Positions 18,637 through 26,232 of a stretch of DNA of 64,000 bases are shown here, piece after piece. The notes below the pieces were generated by a model. It was not told the DNA's origin. It saw only the letters and a list, made by a program, of their open reading frames with translations, and made no database searches. Every line of letters begins with the position of its first letter. The first letter of the stretch is position 1. The position numbers and the translations under genes are program-made. Origin of the DNA: Mucilaginibacter gossypii. GTDB taxonomy: Bacteria > Bacteroidota > Bacteroidia > Sphingobacteriales > Sphingobacteriaceae. Location: contig NZ_FNCG01000001.1 in the NCBI RefSeq assembly GCF_900100945.1, forward strand, positions 62,001-126,000, given 5' to 3'.

Positions 18637-19479
18637 TTATTGGCAGCAGCCTGGTTCGCAGCATACTTTTGTTTCGGGTTTTTCGGCATACACGGTAACG
18701 CTTACAATAGCGCCGTTGCCGTTTTTAAATTCGTTAATTTCATCTGCCGATAGGTAATTGCTTAAAATATCGTCAGGAATAATAATGGGTTTTTCTTTTT
18801 GCACAATGATATTGACAAAACCATTTTTGCTGATGAGATCAAGGTATTCCTCTTTTTGAATGGCCCCTGATACGCAGCCTGCATACATTTCGGCGGCTGT
18901 CCTGATCTTTTCGGGCAGGCTGCCTGTCAATACAATATCCGAAATGCTAAAATGGCCCCCGGGTTTCAATACGCGGTAAATATCTTTAATGACAGCGTTT
19001 TTATCAGGCACCAGGTTTAATACACAGTTGCTTACAATCACATCGGCCGCGTTGGCAGTTACCGGCATATGCTCGATATCGCCCAAACGAAACTCCACAT
19101 TATTAAAGCCAAGTTTGTCGGCGTTTTCGCGGGCCTTGCTAATCATAGCGTCTGTAAAATCAATCCCTATTACTTTGCCGGTCTCGCCGGTTTCGGAACG
19201 GGCGATAAAGCAATCATTGCCTGCACCACTGCCGAGGTCAATTACCGTATCTCCCTTTTTAATTTGGGCGAATTGCGTGGGCAAACCGCAGCCTAAACCG
19301 AGATCGGCATCGGCATTGTAACCCTGCAGTTTGGTATAATCTTCGCTCATGATATTGTAAACCTCGGTTGAACATCCGCCAGCCCCGCAGCATGATGATT
19401 GATTGGTATCCTTATCCTGTAAGGCAATTTCGCTGTATTTCAGCTTTACCAATTCTTTTAATTCCTCGTTTGTTTTCAC
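18637..19479 (-). CDS. arsM: arsenite S-adenosylmethionine methyltransferase
   Basis: Methylates As(III) to methylated, partly volatile species. It has 280 residues from a GTG at 19479. The N-terminus has a Cys-rich SSCCGAGGCS segment, then the SAM-binding Rossmann fold with VIDLGSGAGNDCFIA. The three cysteines used for As(III) coordination in the family are visible: GLGCGLP, VSNCVLNLVPD and YAGCVSGAIQ. The C-terminus ends in KVCCEPGCCQ, an extra thiol cluster that may aid metalloid capture. It is second in the ars operon and has its own copy of the ars operator six bases upstream, so expression is probably arsenite-induced through ArsR. Confidence 0.94.
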   Translation of the reverse strand: MKTNEELKELVKLKYSEIALQDKDTNQSSCCGAGGCSTEVYNIMSEDYTKLQGYNADADLGLGCGLPTQFAQIKKGDTVIDLGSGAGNDCFIARSETGETGKVIGIDFTDAMISKARENADKLGFNNVEFRLGDIEHMPVTANAADVIVSNCVLNLVPDKNAVIKDIYRVLKPGGHFSISDIVLTGSLPEKIRTAAEMYAGCVSGAIQKEEYLDLISKNGFVNIIVQKEKPIIIPDDILSNYLSADEINEFKNGNGAIVSVTVYAEKPETKVCCEPGCCQ

Positions 19480-19484
19480 TTGTG

Positions 19485-19505
19485 TATTGCAATATTACGA
19501 TTAAT
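19485..19505 (-). promoter_or_regulatory. ars operator copy before arsM
   Basis: 21-base sequence tattgcaatattacgattaa(t), identical to 19855-19875. It has an imperfect dyad around AATATT (AT-G-AATATT-C-AT), and the minus-strand TAATATTG within it resembles a -7 box ten bases before the GTG. It is a plausible ArsR site covering the arsM promoter. Confidence 0.65.
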
Positions 19506-19519
19506 GTGACCAAAAAATT

Positions 19520-19849
19520 TTAACAGCAATTATTGAAGTCTTTGTACGATGAGAATAGTTTATTTAACTCATCATTCAGGTTTTTCCAGGCTTCGGGCTC
19601 AATGCAATAGCAAACACTTACACCTTCAATAGTACCCTGTATGAGGCCTGCATTCTTTAATTCTTTAAGATGCTGGGACACTGTAGGTTGTGCCAACCCT
19701 AATTCAGATGACAGATCGCCGCAGATGCAAGCCTTAGCTTCAATAATAAGCTGCAGGATGGCAATCCGGGCCGGATGAGCGATAGCTTTAAGCTGCACAG
19801 CCAGTTTGTTCTGCTCGTCGGTAAATATTTCTGTTTTAGTGATGCCCAT
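19520..19849 (-). CDS. arsR: ArsR-family arsenite-responsive repressor
   Basis: Homodimeric winged-helix repressor of 109 residues. The DNA-recognition helix is LGLAQPTVSQHLKELKNAGL. The arsenite site is suggested by CIC in AKACICGDLSSEL at the start of the metal-binding helix alpha-3, and further thiols lie at the C-terminus (VCYCIEP and NNCC). It is transcribed first in the ars operon, with the arsM start 40 bases downstream. Its own promoter contains one of the two identical 21-base operator copies, so it likely represses itself and arsM-arsC-acr3 until As(III) binds. Confidence 0.93.
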   Translation of the reverse strand: MGITKTEIFTDEQNKLAVQLKAIAHPARIAILQLIIEAKACICGDLSSELGLAQPTVSQHLKELKNAGLIQGTIEGVSVCYCIEPEAWKNLNDELNKLFSSYKDFNNCC

Positions 19850-19854
19850 AATTA

Positions 19855-19875
19855 TATTGCAATATTACGATTAAT
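19855..19875 (-). promoter_or_regulatory. ars operator copy before arsR
   Basis: Same 21 bases as at 19485-19505, ending five bases upstream of the arsR ATG at 19849. Identity over 21 bases at two promoters of the same operon supports a regulator-binding site. Confidence 0.68.
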
Positions 19876-19955
19876 TAAATTGCTGTCAATAGCTTTTGCA
19901 ATTTAATTTTAGGCTGAATGTTGGCTGATGAAGTAAATTCGGAAGGAGGAGAGGA

Positions 19956-19988
19956 AGACCTGCGAAGTTTCTAAAACTTCGCAGGTCT
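19956..19988. terminator. palindromic terminator-like repeat (gaagttt-cta-aaacttc family)
   Basis: 15-bp perfect stem: agacctgcgaagttt (19956-19970), loop cta, aaacttcgcaggtct (19974-19988). It lies 14 bases beyond the stop of the histone-like gene. A related copy stands at 46491-46523 after the macrodomain gene, so it is a repeated element that may double as a terminator. Confidence 0.7.
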
Positions 19989-20002
19989 GAAAATTGGCAA
20001 CC

Positions 20003-20488
20003 TTACTTAGCTGTAGCTGCCGCTTTCTTTTTAACGCTGGTAGCTGTTTTGGCAGTTTTCGATGCTATGGCCTTTTTAGCTTCCGTGGCTTCAGTTTTGG
20101 CTTTTGTGGTAATAGCTTTTGCTTTAGTTGCTGCCTTTGCTTTTACATCAGCCACAGCTTTTTTAGCGGTTGCCGCTTCATCTTTTGCTTTGGCGGTAAT
20201 GGCTTTAGCCTTGGTTTCGGCTTTCGCTTTTACTTCAGAAACTGCGTTTTTTGCTTTGGTGGTTACCACATTTGCTTTTTTAGCTGCTGCGGTTTTAGTT
20301 GGCGCAGCTTTTTTGGTAGCCGTGGCTTTTTTAGCGGCTACTTTTTCCTTGATATCCTCTATTTTTTCTTCGGCTGCTTCTTTTACGTCTTCGGCTGTAT
20401 CTTTTGTGCCTTCCCAAAGGCTTTCAATTGTTTCTTTAACCTTCTCGAAAAATCCCTTTTCTTCAGGTTGGGTTGATTGATCACTCAT
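20003..20488 (-). CDS. Lys/Ala-rich histone-H1-like protein
   Basis: Low-complexity protein of 161 residues. Residues 1-50 are acidic and amphipathic (GFFEKVKETIESLWEGTKDT, then repeated AAEEKIEDIKEK-like heptad/11-mer units), resembling LEA-like or apolipoprotein helices. Residues 50-161 are strongly basic, built from AKAKAITAKAKDEA-type repeats with Lys, Ala and Thr, as in bacterial histone H1-like and AlgP-type C-termini. Likely role: non-specific DNA binding or nucleoid/stress protection, by composition only. Long open frames on the opposite strand come from the repetitive codons and are not genes. A single gene, flanked by a palindromic terminator. Confidence 0.75.
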   Translation of the reverse strand: MSDQSTQPEEKGFFEKVKETIESLWEGTKDTAEDVKEAAEEKIEDIKEKVAAKKATATKKAAPTKTAAAKKANVVTTKAKNAVSEVKAKAETKAKAITAKAKDEAATAKKAVADVKAKAATKAKAITTKAKTEATEAKKAIASKTAKTATSVKKKAAATAK

Positions 20489-20600
20489 GATGTTTTTATA
20501 GATAGGTAAACAGATTGTTATTAATTAACCTGTTAACCTCAAAAAGTTTAGGTTTGTTTTAAATCTGCTTAACAAACATTAAACATCGAAGCCATTAAGA

Positions 20601-20993
20601 TCAGCCCGTAAACCTGGCATTACTCAACCCATATAAGCCGTCTATTATTTTTAAAGTAGCCTCGCCAACTCTTTGCTTCAAGAGTGATCGTATCTCGATA
20701 TAGATATCTTGTTTAACCCATAAATGTATGGCCTGAAGTGTTTCGGTCTTATTACCCAGATGTTCATAAAGCGATACGCAGGCGGCATTCCACAGGTTTT
20801 CAGATTTTTGCCTGAAACACCATTCGGCAAAATCATAGTTCTTTTTGAGTTGTGCGACGTTATTACTTTTATGAGACGCTACAGTAACCGGTAATAACTC
20901 CATGAAAACGCCATAAATTGAAGTTTGTGGATCCTCAAAGTCCTTCTTTAAGGAAGGGAGGCTTTCAATTGCCCGTTTTCGCCAGGCGCTCAT
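20601..20993 (-). CDS. hypothetical helical protein
   Basis: Cytosolic protein of 130 residues, not recognised. It begins MSAWRKRAIESLPSLKKDF and has no signal peptide or membrane segment. It appears fully alpha-helical with aromatic and Cys positions (YDFAEWCFRQKSENLWNAAC) and ends in DGLYGLSNARFTG. The style (a PSLKKDFEDP start, a helical body around HLWVKQDIYIEI) recalls small DUF proteins found near contact-dependent toxins as immunity factors, but no toxin is nearby and I do not assign that role. It is alone between the histone-like gene and the terminator at 21034-21061. Confidence 0.6.
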   Translation of the reverse strand: MSAWRKRAIESLPSLKKDFEDPQTSIYGVFMELLPVTVASHKSNNVAQLKKNYDFAEWCFRQKSENLWNAACVSLYEHLGNKTETLQAIHLWVKQDIYIEIRSLLKQRVGEATLKIIDGLYGLSNARFTG

Positions 20994-21033
20994 TTTGTAT
21001 ATCTATGGTTATATCAGGAACTAATATAAAGCA

Positions 21034-21061
21034 AAAAGTCCTGCCGTTGGGCAGGACTTTT
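21034..21061 (-). terminator. intrinsic terminator after galM
   Basis: 12-bp perfect stem aaaagtcctgcc / ggcaggactttt with loop gttg, followed on the minus strand by a T run. It lies 19 bases after the galM stop. Confidence 0.87.
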
Positions 21062-21080
21062 GTATAAAAAAAGTGTTCAG

Positions 21081-22247
21081 TTATTTTACTACCGAAAACT
21101 TATAAAGCGATTGCGTTTTATAGGTATCGCCGGGTTTCAATTCCGTAGAAGGGAATTGCGGCTGATTTGGTGAATCAGGAAAATGCTGGGTTTCCATCGC
21201 GAACGAAGTCCGGTACTCATCTTTAATACCGCGTTTCATTGCGTTTTTAGCCTGCATAAAGTTACCGCTGTAAAACTGTAAGCCAGGTTCTTCGGTAAAT
21301 ACTTCCATTTTGATACCGCTTTTATCACCTACAACAGTCGCAATTGGAGTGCTCAGGTCATGTTTGTTCAGTACAAAGTTGTGGTCGTAACCTTTGCCAT
21401 CTTTTAACTGCACATTGTCTTCGTTAATACGTTTGCCAATGGTTTCGGGCTTAGTGAAATCGAACGGAGTGCCGGCAACTTTTTCAAGTTTCCCGGTAGG
21501 GATCAAGCCTGCATCAACCGGTAAATAATTATCAGCATCTATCTGCACCAAATGATTGAGGATTGTACCGCTGCCTTCGCCATTGAGGTTAAAGAACGCG
21601 TGGTTGGTAAGGTTAACAACCGTTTTTTTATCGGTAGTAGCTTCGTACTGGCATTTAAATGAATTATCGTCGGTAAGGCTGTAAATTACTTTAACATTGA
21701 GGTTACCGGGGAAGCCTTCTTCCATATCTTTTGAAAGATAGGTAAGCTCTACGGTAGATGAATCGATCATTTTACCATCCCACACCACTTCCTGGAAACC
21801 GTGTTTGCCACCGTGCAACATATTGGGCGTATTGTTAATTGACGATTGATAATCTTTACCATCTATTTTAAAATGGCCTTTGGCAATACGGTTGCCGTAA
21901 CGGCCAATGGTAGCGCCATAATAACGTTCGGTTGATTTTTCAAAACCTTCCACATCATCAAAACCTAAAACAACATCGGTTAACTTGCCATTTTTATCGG
22001 GTACTAACAAGCTTACCACACGGCCGCCATAATTGGTGATGGTGGCAATAATGCCGTTTTTGTTTTTAAGGGTAAATAAATGGGTTTGTTTACCATCGAT
22101 TGTTTTTTCAAATGCTGATGCAGTGGTTTGGGTGCTATCCGCCATAGTAGTGTTTTTCGGTGAGGTTGAATTTTGATTACAGGCAGCCAAATATAGGCTA
22201 CAAGCAGGTAAAATTGTTAAATAAATACCTTTAATTAATTTTCTCAT
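21081..22247 (-). CDS. galM: aldose 1-epimerase, lipoprotein form
   Basis: Interconverts alpha and beta anomers of galactose or glucose. It has 388 residues from the ATG at 22247 (MRKLIKGIYLTILPACSLYL), whose signal peptide ends in an AAC lipobox, so the enzyme is probably anchored on the periplasmic side. The galactose mutarotase fold follows: NYGGRVVSLLVPDKNG, GATIGRYGNRIAKG, LTNHAFFNLNGEG with the catalytic His, and FTEEPGLQFYSGN with the catalytic Glu. An upstream start at 22319 would overlap galT and hide the signal peptide. It follows galT by 43 bases, giving a galT-galM unit; galK is not in the window. Confidence 0.93.
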   Translation of the reverse strand: MRKLIKGIYLTILPACSLYLAACNQNSTSPKNTTMADSTQTTASAFEKTIDGKQTHLFTLKNKNGIIATITNYGGRVVSLLVPDKNGKLTDVVLGFDDVEGFEKSTERYYGATIGRYGNRIAKGHFKIDGKDYQSSINNTPNMLHGGKHGFQEVVWDGKMIDSSTVELTYLSKDMEEGFPGNLNVKVIYSLTDDNSFKCQYEATTDKKTVVNLTNHAFFNLNGEGSGTILNHLVQIDADNYLPVDAGLIPTGKLEKVAGTPFDFTKPETIGKRINEDNVQLKDGKGYDHNFVLNKHDLSTPIATVVGDKSGIKMEVFTEEPGLQFYSGNFMQAKNAMKRGIKDEYRTSFAMETQHFPDSPNQPQFPSTELKPGDTYKTQSLYKFSVVK

Positions 22248-22290
22248 AAATAGGTTGGTTATAGTTTGGTTTAAAAATAGCGTTTTTTCA

Positions 22291-23343
22291 TTATTCCCTC
22301 GTTTTATAATGGACCTCACTTAAACCACGCAATTTTTCAGCAGCAAACTCTGCTGTGATATCGCGTTGCGGATTGGCAAGCATCTCATAACCTACCATGA
22401 ACTTTTTAACCGTGGCCGAACGTAACAGCGGCGGATAAAAATGCATATGCCAGTGCCAGTAGGGATGATCGCCCGAGTTAACCGGAGACTGGTGCATACC
22501 AGCCGAATAAGGAAACGATGTTTCAAACATGTTATCATACCTGATGGTGAGCCTCCTGATAGCGTCGGCAAGGGCATGTTTTTCCTGCTCGGTAAAGTAT
22601 AAAATGCTTGTTACATGCCTTTTGCTTACAATCATAGTTTCGTACGGCCAAACTGCCCAAAATGGTACAAGCACAACAAAATGTTCATTTTCAAAAACTA
22701 TGCGGTCCTGCTTTTTAAGTTCTAATGCAAGGTAATCGGCTAAAAGGCTTGTTCCTTTTTGCTCAAAATGCAACTTTTGCTGCTGGGTTTCTTTAGCTAC
22801 TTCAACCGGCAGGCTGTTTTGCGCCCAGATTTGCCCATGCGGATGCGGATTGCTGCAACCCATGATATCGCCCTTGTTTTCAAAGATCTGGATGTGCTTG
22901 ATCCATGGATAAGAAGCCAGGTCTTCAAATTCCGACTGCCATACGTCAACCACTTTGCTAATCTCTTTGGTGGTCATCTGGGGCAGGGTGAGGTCATGCC
23001 TCGGCGAGAAACTGATTACCCGGCAAATGCCTTTCTGGCTGTTAGCTACCAGTAGTTCATCTTCATTTAAACCGCCATCGGGCGTATTCAGTAACAACGA
23101 TGAATAGTCATTGGTGAAAACAAAGCTCCCTTTATAATCAGGGTTTTCGCTGCCATCGGCCCTTTTGTTTGTAGGGCACAGGTAACAGGCCGGATCATAC
23201 TGCGGGCGGTCGTCGGCTTGTGTAGCCTCAACTTTGCCTTGCCACGGGCGTTTTGTACGATGCGGCGATACCAGGATCCAGTCGCCTGTTAAAATGTTTA
23301 ACCTGCTGTGAGGGTGCTCTTTAAGATCAAAATTTGTATCCAT
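22291..23343 (-). CDS. galT: galactose-1-phosphate uridylyltransferase
   Basis: Leloir-pathway enzyme that exchanges UMP between UDP-glucose and galactose-1-phosphate. It has 350 residues, usual for the family. The N-terminal HIT-like half has [20 protein letters not shown] and [19 protein letters not shown] with zinc ligands. The nucleophile is the second His of [12 protein letters not shown], and the C-terminal half carries MHQSPVN and [13 protein letters not shown]. It is upstream of galM in the same operon. The lipoprotein mutarotase may act outside and GalT inside, so a galactose kinase must be encoded elsewhere. Confidence 0.96.
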   Translation of the reverse strand: MDTNFDLKEHPHSRLNILTGDWILVSPHRTKRPWQGKVEATQADDRPQYDPACYLCPTNKRADGSENPDYKGSFVFTNDYSSLLLNTPDGGLNEDELLVANSQKGICRVISFSPRHDLTLPQMTTKEISKVVDVWQSEFEDLASYPWIKHIQIFENKGDIMGCSNPHPHGQIWAQNSLPVEVAKETQQQKLHFEQKGTSLLADYLALELKKQDRIVFENEHFVVLVPFWAVWPYETMIVSKRHVTSILYFTEQEKHALADAIRRLTIRYDNMFETSFPYSAGMHQSPVNSGDHPYWHWHMHFYPPLLRSATVKKFMVGYEMLANPQRDITAEFAAEKLRGLSEVHYKTRE

Positions 23344-23515
23344 TAGTTTAAAATCAGGTATTAATTGGCTTATACATGTAAGGTAGACAGTTATACCTTA
23401 GCGATTTCAAAGTTGGTAAAAATAAATGTAAATCATACATTTAAAATAAATTTTTCTAAATAAATAGTTACAGTAGAAAGATTGATAGGATTTGTAGAAA
23501 AGGGGGGGATTGAAT

Positions 23516-23592
23516 GTCATACGAGTAGGAACGACGAAGCAACAACATTCTATACAGGTGGCTATGCTTCCTGGCGGTTGCCGCGCAATGAC
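23516..23592. repeat. degenerate inverted repeat of the 'gtcattgcg' type
   Basis: It begins gtcatacgagtaggaacga and ends ccgcgcaatgac, with inverted gtcat/atgac ends and gcaac/gttgc inside. This style (gtcatt...gcaatgac around ggaacgacgaagcaa) is met as multicopy intergenic repeats. It fills most of the gap between the HAD gene and galT; the remaining sequence is AT-rich. Confidence 0.5.
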
Positions 23593-23605
23593 GTGCTTTG
23601 GAAGT

Positions 23606-24475
23606 TTAGAATCCCAATCCACCGGCCTCCACCACTGCCGAATCGCAAATATAAGTTGGCACAATGCCGGTGGCGGTGATGCGGTTTTCGGCGTCTTTGG
23701 CCTGGGTATTACCGGATAGCACCAGTACTGTATCCAAACCAAATTTATTACCGCCCAGAATATCTGTTTGCAGGGTATCGCCTACCATCACAATATCTCT
23801 TTTACTGATCGGCCTGCGCTCGCGCAGCAGATCGTAGGCAAACATGAACATCTGCGAATCCGGCTTACCAAAACGAATAAACTCTTTACCTACAATTTTT
23901 TCTATCATACTGGCTAAGCCGCCTATGGCTATCGATACGTCATGTTTGGTTAGGGGATAGGCATGATCGGTATTGGCTACAATGGCTGGAATGGTGCGCT
24001 TACGCATGAGGTTAACTGATTTGTTCAGGTCACGTCCCCAGTCAAAACCTTCGTCATCTAAAAACACCAGCGCGTTAACCCTGTCAATATTGCTTTCGTT
24101 TACTTCGCTGATAGGCAATGTATGCAGCCCCGAGCTATCAATGTAATGGGCAGAATCGGGCGTACCTAAATAAGCTACGATACCGTCGTTCACCTTCAGG
24201 TCAAGATATTCTTTGGTAAGCATGCCCGATGATATGATCCTGTCGGGTGTTATGGCGGTCAATCCTTTAGTGGTATAGGATTCCGCTAATTGCACCGGGC
24301 TTCGTGAAGCATCGTTGGTTACAATGTAATACTCCTTACCTTGTTCTGCCAGGTAAGAAAAGGTGCGCTCAATACTCGGAAGCAAACCGCCATAGTTTTT
24401 CAGAACCCCAAAAGCATCAAAAAAAACAACTTCGTATTTATCAATTATGGATTTAAAGTTGTCTATCCTGGTCAT
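23606..24475 (-). CDS. HAD-superfamily (type IIA, NagD-like) hydrolase
   Basis: Phosphatase-like protein of 289 residues. Motif I is VVFFDAFGVLKNYGG, keeping the nucleophilic Asp although the second Asp of the classical DxD is Phe, as in some dehalogenase-like members. Motif II is YYIVTNDASRSP, the motif III Lys is in FIRFGKPDSQMF, and motif IV is MVGDTLQTDILGGNKFG. The large cap between motifs II and III fits type IIA. The substrate is probably a small sugar or nucleotide phosphate. The gene lies 50 bases after an APH-fold kinase, which suggests that the two enzymes act on a related metabolite. Confidence 0.88.
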   Translation of the reverse strand: MTRIDNFKSIIDKYEVVFFDAFGVLKNYGGLLPSIERTFSYLAEQGKEYYIVTNDASRSPVQLAESYTTKGLTAITPDRIISSGMLTKEYLDLKVNDGIVAYLGTPDSAHYIDSSGLHTLPISEVNESNIDRVNALVFLDDEGFDWGRDLNKSVNLMRKRTIPAIVANTDHAYPLTKHDVSIAIGGLASMIEKIVGKEFIRFGKPDSQMFMFAYDLLRERRPISKRDIVMVGDTLQTDILGGNKFGLDTVLVLSGNTQAKDAENRITATGIVPTYICDSAVVEAGGLGF

Positions 24476-24525
24476 GCTTATCTGTTTTAGGGCTTTTTAT
24501 AAAATCAGCCCGAAAGATAGCTAAC

Positions 24526-25563
24526 CTATTTTAATTTTAAGGCCTCAATGATCTTTTCGGCATCAAAATCCCTGTCTACCGATGGTAAATAGATGTCAAA
24601 AGCTTCAGCCTGTAGTTTTTTGGCATATTGTTCGCTAAAAAAGTGCTTGCCATCTTTAATTACGTAATTCAGGATAAAAAAACGATAAGCTTCTTTTAAA
24701 AAGCGGATCTCATCGGCAGTAAGCGGGTTAACTTTATGGTATTCTTTTAAAAAAATGATGAATCGGTCTTCCATCATGGTGTTGATCACGTAGCTGAAAA
24801 CGGTACGGTCGCCGATATCAGAAACTACGCGACTAAAAAAATAAAAATCGAGCAAACGGTAACTCATCCTGAACCAATCATAATCCCAGCGCGAGTAAAG
24901 CTCAAGATCAGGTGTTACCGAAAAGTTGCCGATATTCCAGTCGATAAATACAGGAATGATCTCGAACGAGCTCATATTGTATTTGGAGCGGTTTTTCAAA
25001 AAGGTTTCGCAGTGGTATTTTAAAAAGTCGGCCTGCATACCGGAGCCAAATTGTTTTGGGTTGGTCTCGATTTGTTGCTGCAACGCCCAGATATCGGTGC
25101 GTAAAGTCTTTGACGATTTAGGCAACACATTTTTAACCCTGGAGCATGCTTTATGGAATTTGCCAACCTGCTGACCAAGTTTTTTAATATGGTTTTCTTC
25201 TAACCGGCGTGGCAGGCGCTGTAAAATACGTGTAGGGTTATAGAAAACCACCCAGGCATCGGTTTTGCCGTGTTTATGATGATAGATGTAAACGCGGTTG
25301 TTTTTTTGTAAAGAACGGGCCAGGAAATTCTCAAACGGGTAAAGCAGGTTAATTGCCAGCGTTTGAATAATGCGGTGGTCCTCCTTAAAATGTTCGAACT
25401 TGCCAAAGTATGAGAGTTTGGCTATGATAATATCATCGTCATCAAACGTAATACGGTACACGTGATTGGTTGAAACCATAGCGCTGATATCTTCAATATC
25501 GCGGATGGTTTTTGACGCGTCATACCCTTCCCAGGCCTTGCGGATAATAAAAGAATAGTCCAT
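24526..25563 (-). CDS. APH/choline-kinase-fold phosphotransferase
   Basis: Protein of 345 residues with the aminoglycoside-phosphotransferase-like kinase fold. The N-lobe has a nucleotide-positioning Lys in IIIAKLSYFGKFEHF. The catalytic loop reads IPVFIDWNIGNFSV, keeping the Asp and the Asn (spacing D-x4-N) but with Phe where most members have His, and the metal-binding Asp is in YSRWDYDWFRM. It is followed by a C-terminal helical bundle. Substrate unknown; candidates are sugars, amino alcohols or amino acids. Transcribed just before the HAD phosphatase, it is probably part of a two-gene unit. Confidence 0.82.
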   Translation of the reverse strand: MDYSFIIRKAWEGYDASKTIRDIEDISAMVSTNHVYRITFDDDDIIIAKLSYFGKFEHFKEDHRIIQTLAINLLYPFENFLARSLQKNNRVYIYHHKHGKTDAWVVFYNPTRILQRLPRRLEENHIKKLGQQVGKFHKACSRVKNVLPKSSKTLRTDIWALQQQIETNPKQFGSGMQADFLKYHCETFLKNRSKYNMSSFEIIPVFIDWNIGNFSVTPDLELYSRWDYDWFRMSYRLLDFYFFSRVVSDIGDRTVFSYVINTMMEDRFIIFLKEYHKVNPLTADEIRFLKEAYRFFILNYVIKDGKHFFSEQYAKKLQAEAFDIYLPSVDRDFDAEKIIEALKLK

Positions 25564-25640
25564 TTGTATGTATCTGCCGGCAAAGTTACGCCATTGGCAG
25601 CATTCGGTTTATAATTAACGGTGTAAATATATTATTAATT

Positions 25641-25682
25641 TCTGAACCGGGATTTGGAAGGTTTTTTGGGATGGGCAGGATT
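25641..25682. repeat. left 42-bp inverted repeat of the GxxExxY cassette
   Basis: The sequence begins tctgaaccgggatttgg, and by eye 35 of 42 positions match the reverse complement of 26191-26232. The first 17 positions are identical. It bounds the GxxExxY gene on its 3' side. Confidence 0.8.
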
Positions 25683-25698
25683 TTACCTGGTGCTTTTC

Positions 25699-25744
25699 TC
25701 TGAACCAGGATTAAATGGATTTTTAAGATTTATTGGATTTTATC
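25699..25744. repeat. second internal copy of the left repeat
   Basis: tctgaaccaggatt followed by aaatggatttttaagattta shares its first 14 bases with the outer repeat except one. It stands immediately before the stop of the GxxExxY gene, so the left flank holds two tandem copies. Confidence 0.65.
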
Positions 25745-25745
25745 T

Positions 25746-26132
25746 TCAGGGTTTATATTTTTTGTTTAGGAGTCTTTTTACAGTTAATGATTTGCTGCCA
25801 AAATTTAATAGCAAACCAACCTCTACATTATAGGCTTCCAGATAGTTTGTGGCCTGTGCCAAATGAACATCTTCAAGTTGGGTAATTGCCTTAAGCTCCA
25901 CCATGATCATTCCGGATACAAAGAAATCAACTCTGCGGGTTCCGATATGAAGATCCCTATAATGGATTGGCATCTCCTTCTCCCGTTCAAACACAAGGCC
26001 ATTTAAGGCCATCTCAATTTCTAAAGCTTTCTGGTAAATAACCTCCTGAAATCCGTTGCCCAAAGTGCTATGTACCTGCATAGCACATCCAATTATTTTA
26101 CCTGTTATGTCGGTGTGTTTAAGTTGATCCAT
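25746..26132 (-). CDS. GxxExxY protein, PD-(D/E)XK nuclease-like
   Basis: Small protein of 128 residues. The family signature is GFQEVIY in HSTLGNGFQEVIYQKALEIE. A nuclease-type core follows: an Asp in TRRVDFFVSG and Glu-x-Lys in IMVELKAITQLED, with normal spacing for a PD-(D/E)XK fold, then HLAQATNYLEAY helix and a basic tail. The family is widely present in Bacteroidota in multiple copies; its biological job is not settled as far as I know. Here it is bounded by 42-bp imperfect inverted repeats (25641-25682, 26191-26232), and the right repeat contains the stop codon of the adjacent ligase gene, so the gene looks like cargo or an agent of a small repeat-bounded unit. Confidence 0.85.
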   Translation of the reverse strand: MDQLKHTDITGKIIGCAMQVHSTLGNGFQEVIYQKALEIEMALNGLVFEREKEMPIHYRDLHIGTRRVDFFVSGMIMVELKAITQLEDVHLAQATNYLEAYNVEVGLLLNFGSKSLTVKRLLNKKYKP

Positions 26133-26190
26133 TTTGAAAACAAAATAAAAGAGCCATCAGCATAACAATCTTTGCCCTCATGCATATCAA

Positions 26191-26232
26191 AATCCTGTAA
26201 ATCCGAAAAATCCCCCCAAATCCCGGTTCAGA
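26191..26232. repeat. right 42-bp inverted repeat of the GxxExxY cassette
   Basis: Reverse-complement partner of 25641-25682, ending cccaaatcccggttcaga. The TGA stop codon of the adjoining GS-family gene (26228-26230 on the minus strand) is inside the outer end of the repeat. Confidence 0.8.

Noticed and set aside
17117..19875. The ars operon as a mobile resistance island
   Set aside because: No integrase, IS or flanking direct repeats, and base composition resembles the neighbours; it may be acquired, but nothing in the sequence shows this.
20049..20480. Long Ala/Val/Phe-rich and Cys/Phe/Ser-rich open frames on the plus strand opposite the histone-like gene
   Set aside because: They mirror the Lys/Ala codon repeats of the minus-strand gene; composition is artificial, with no start context or promoter.
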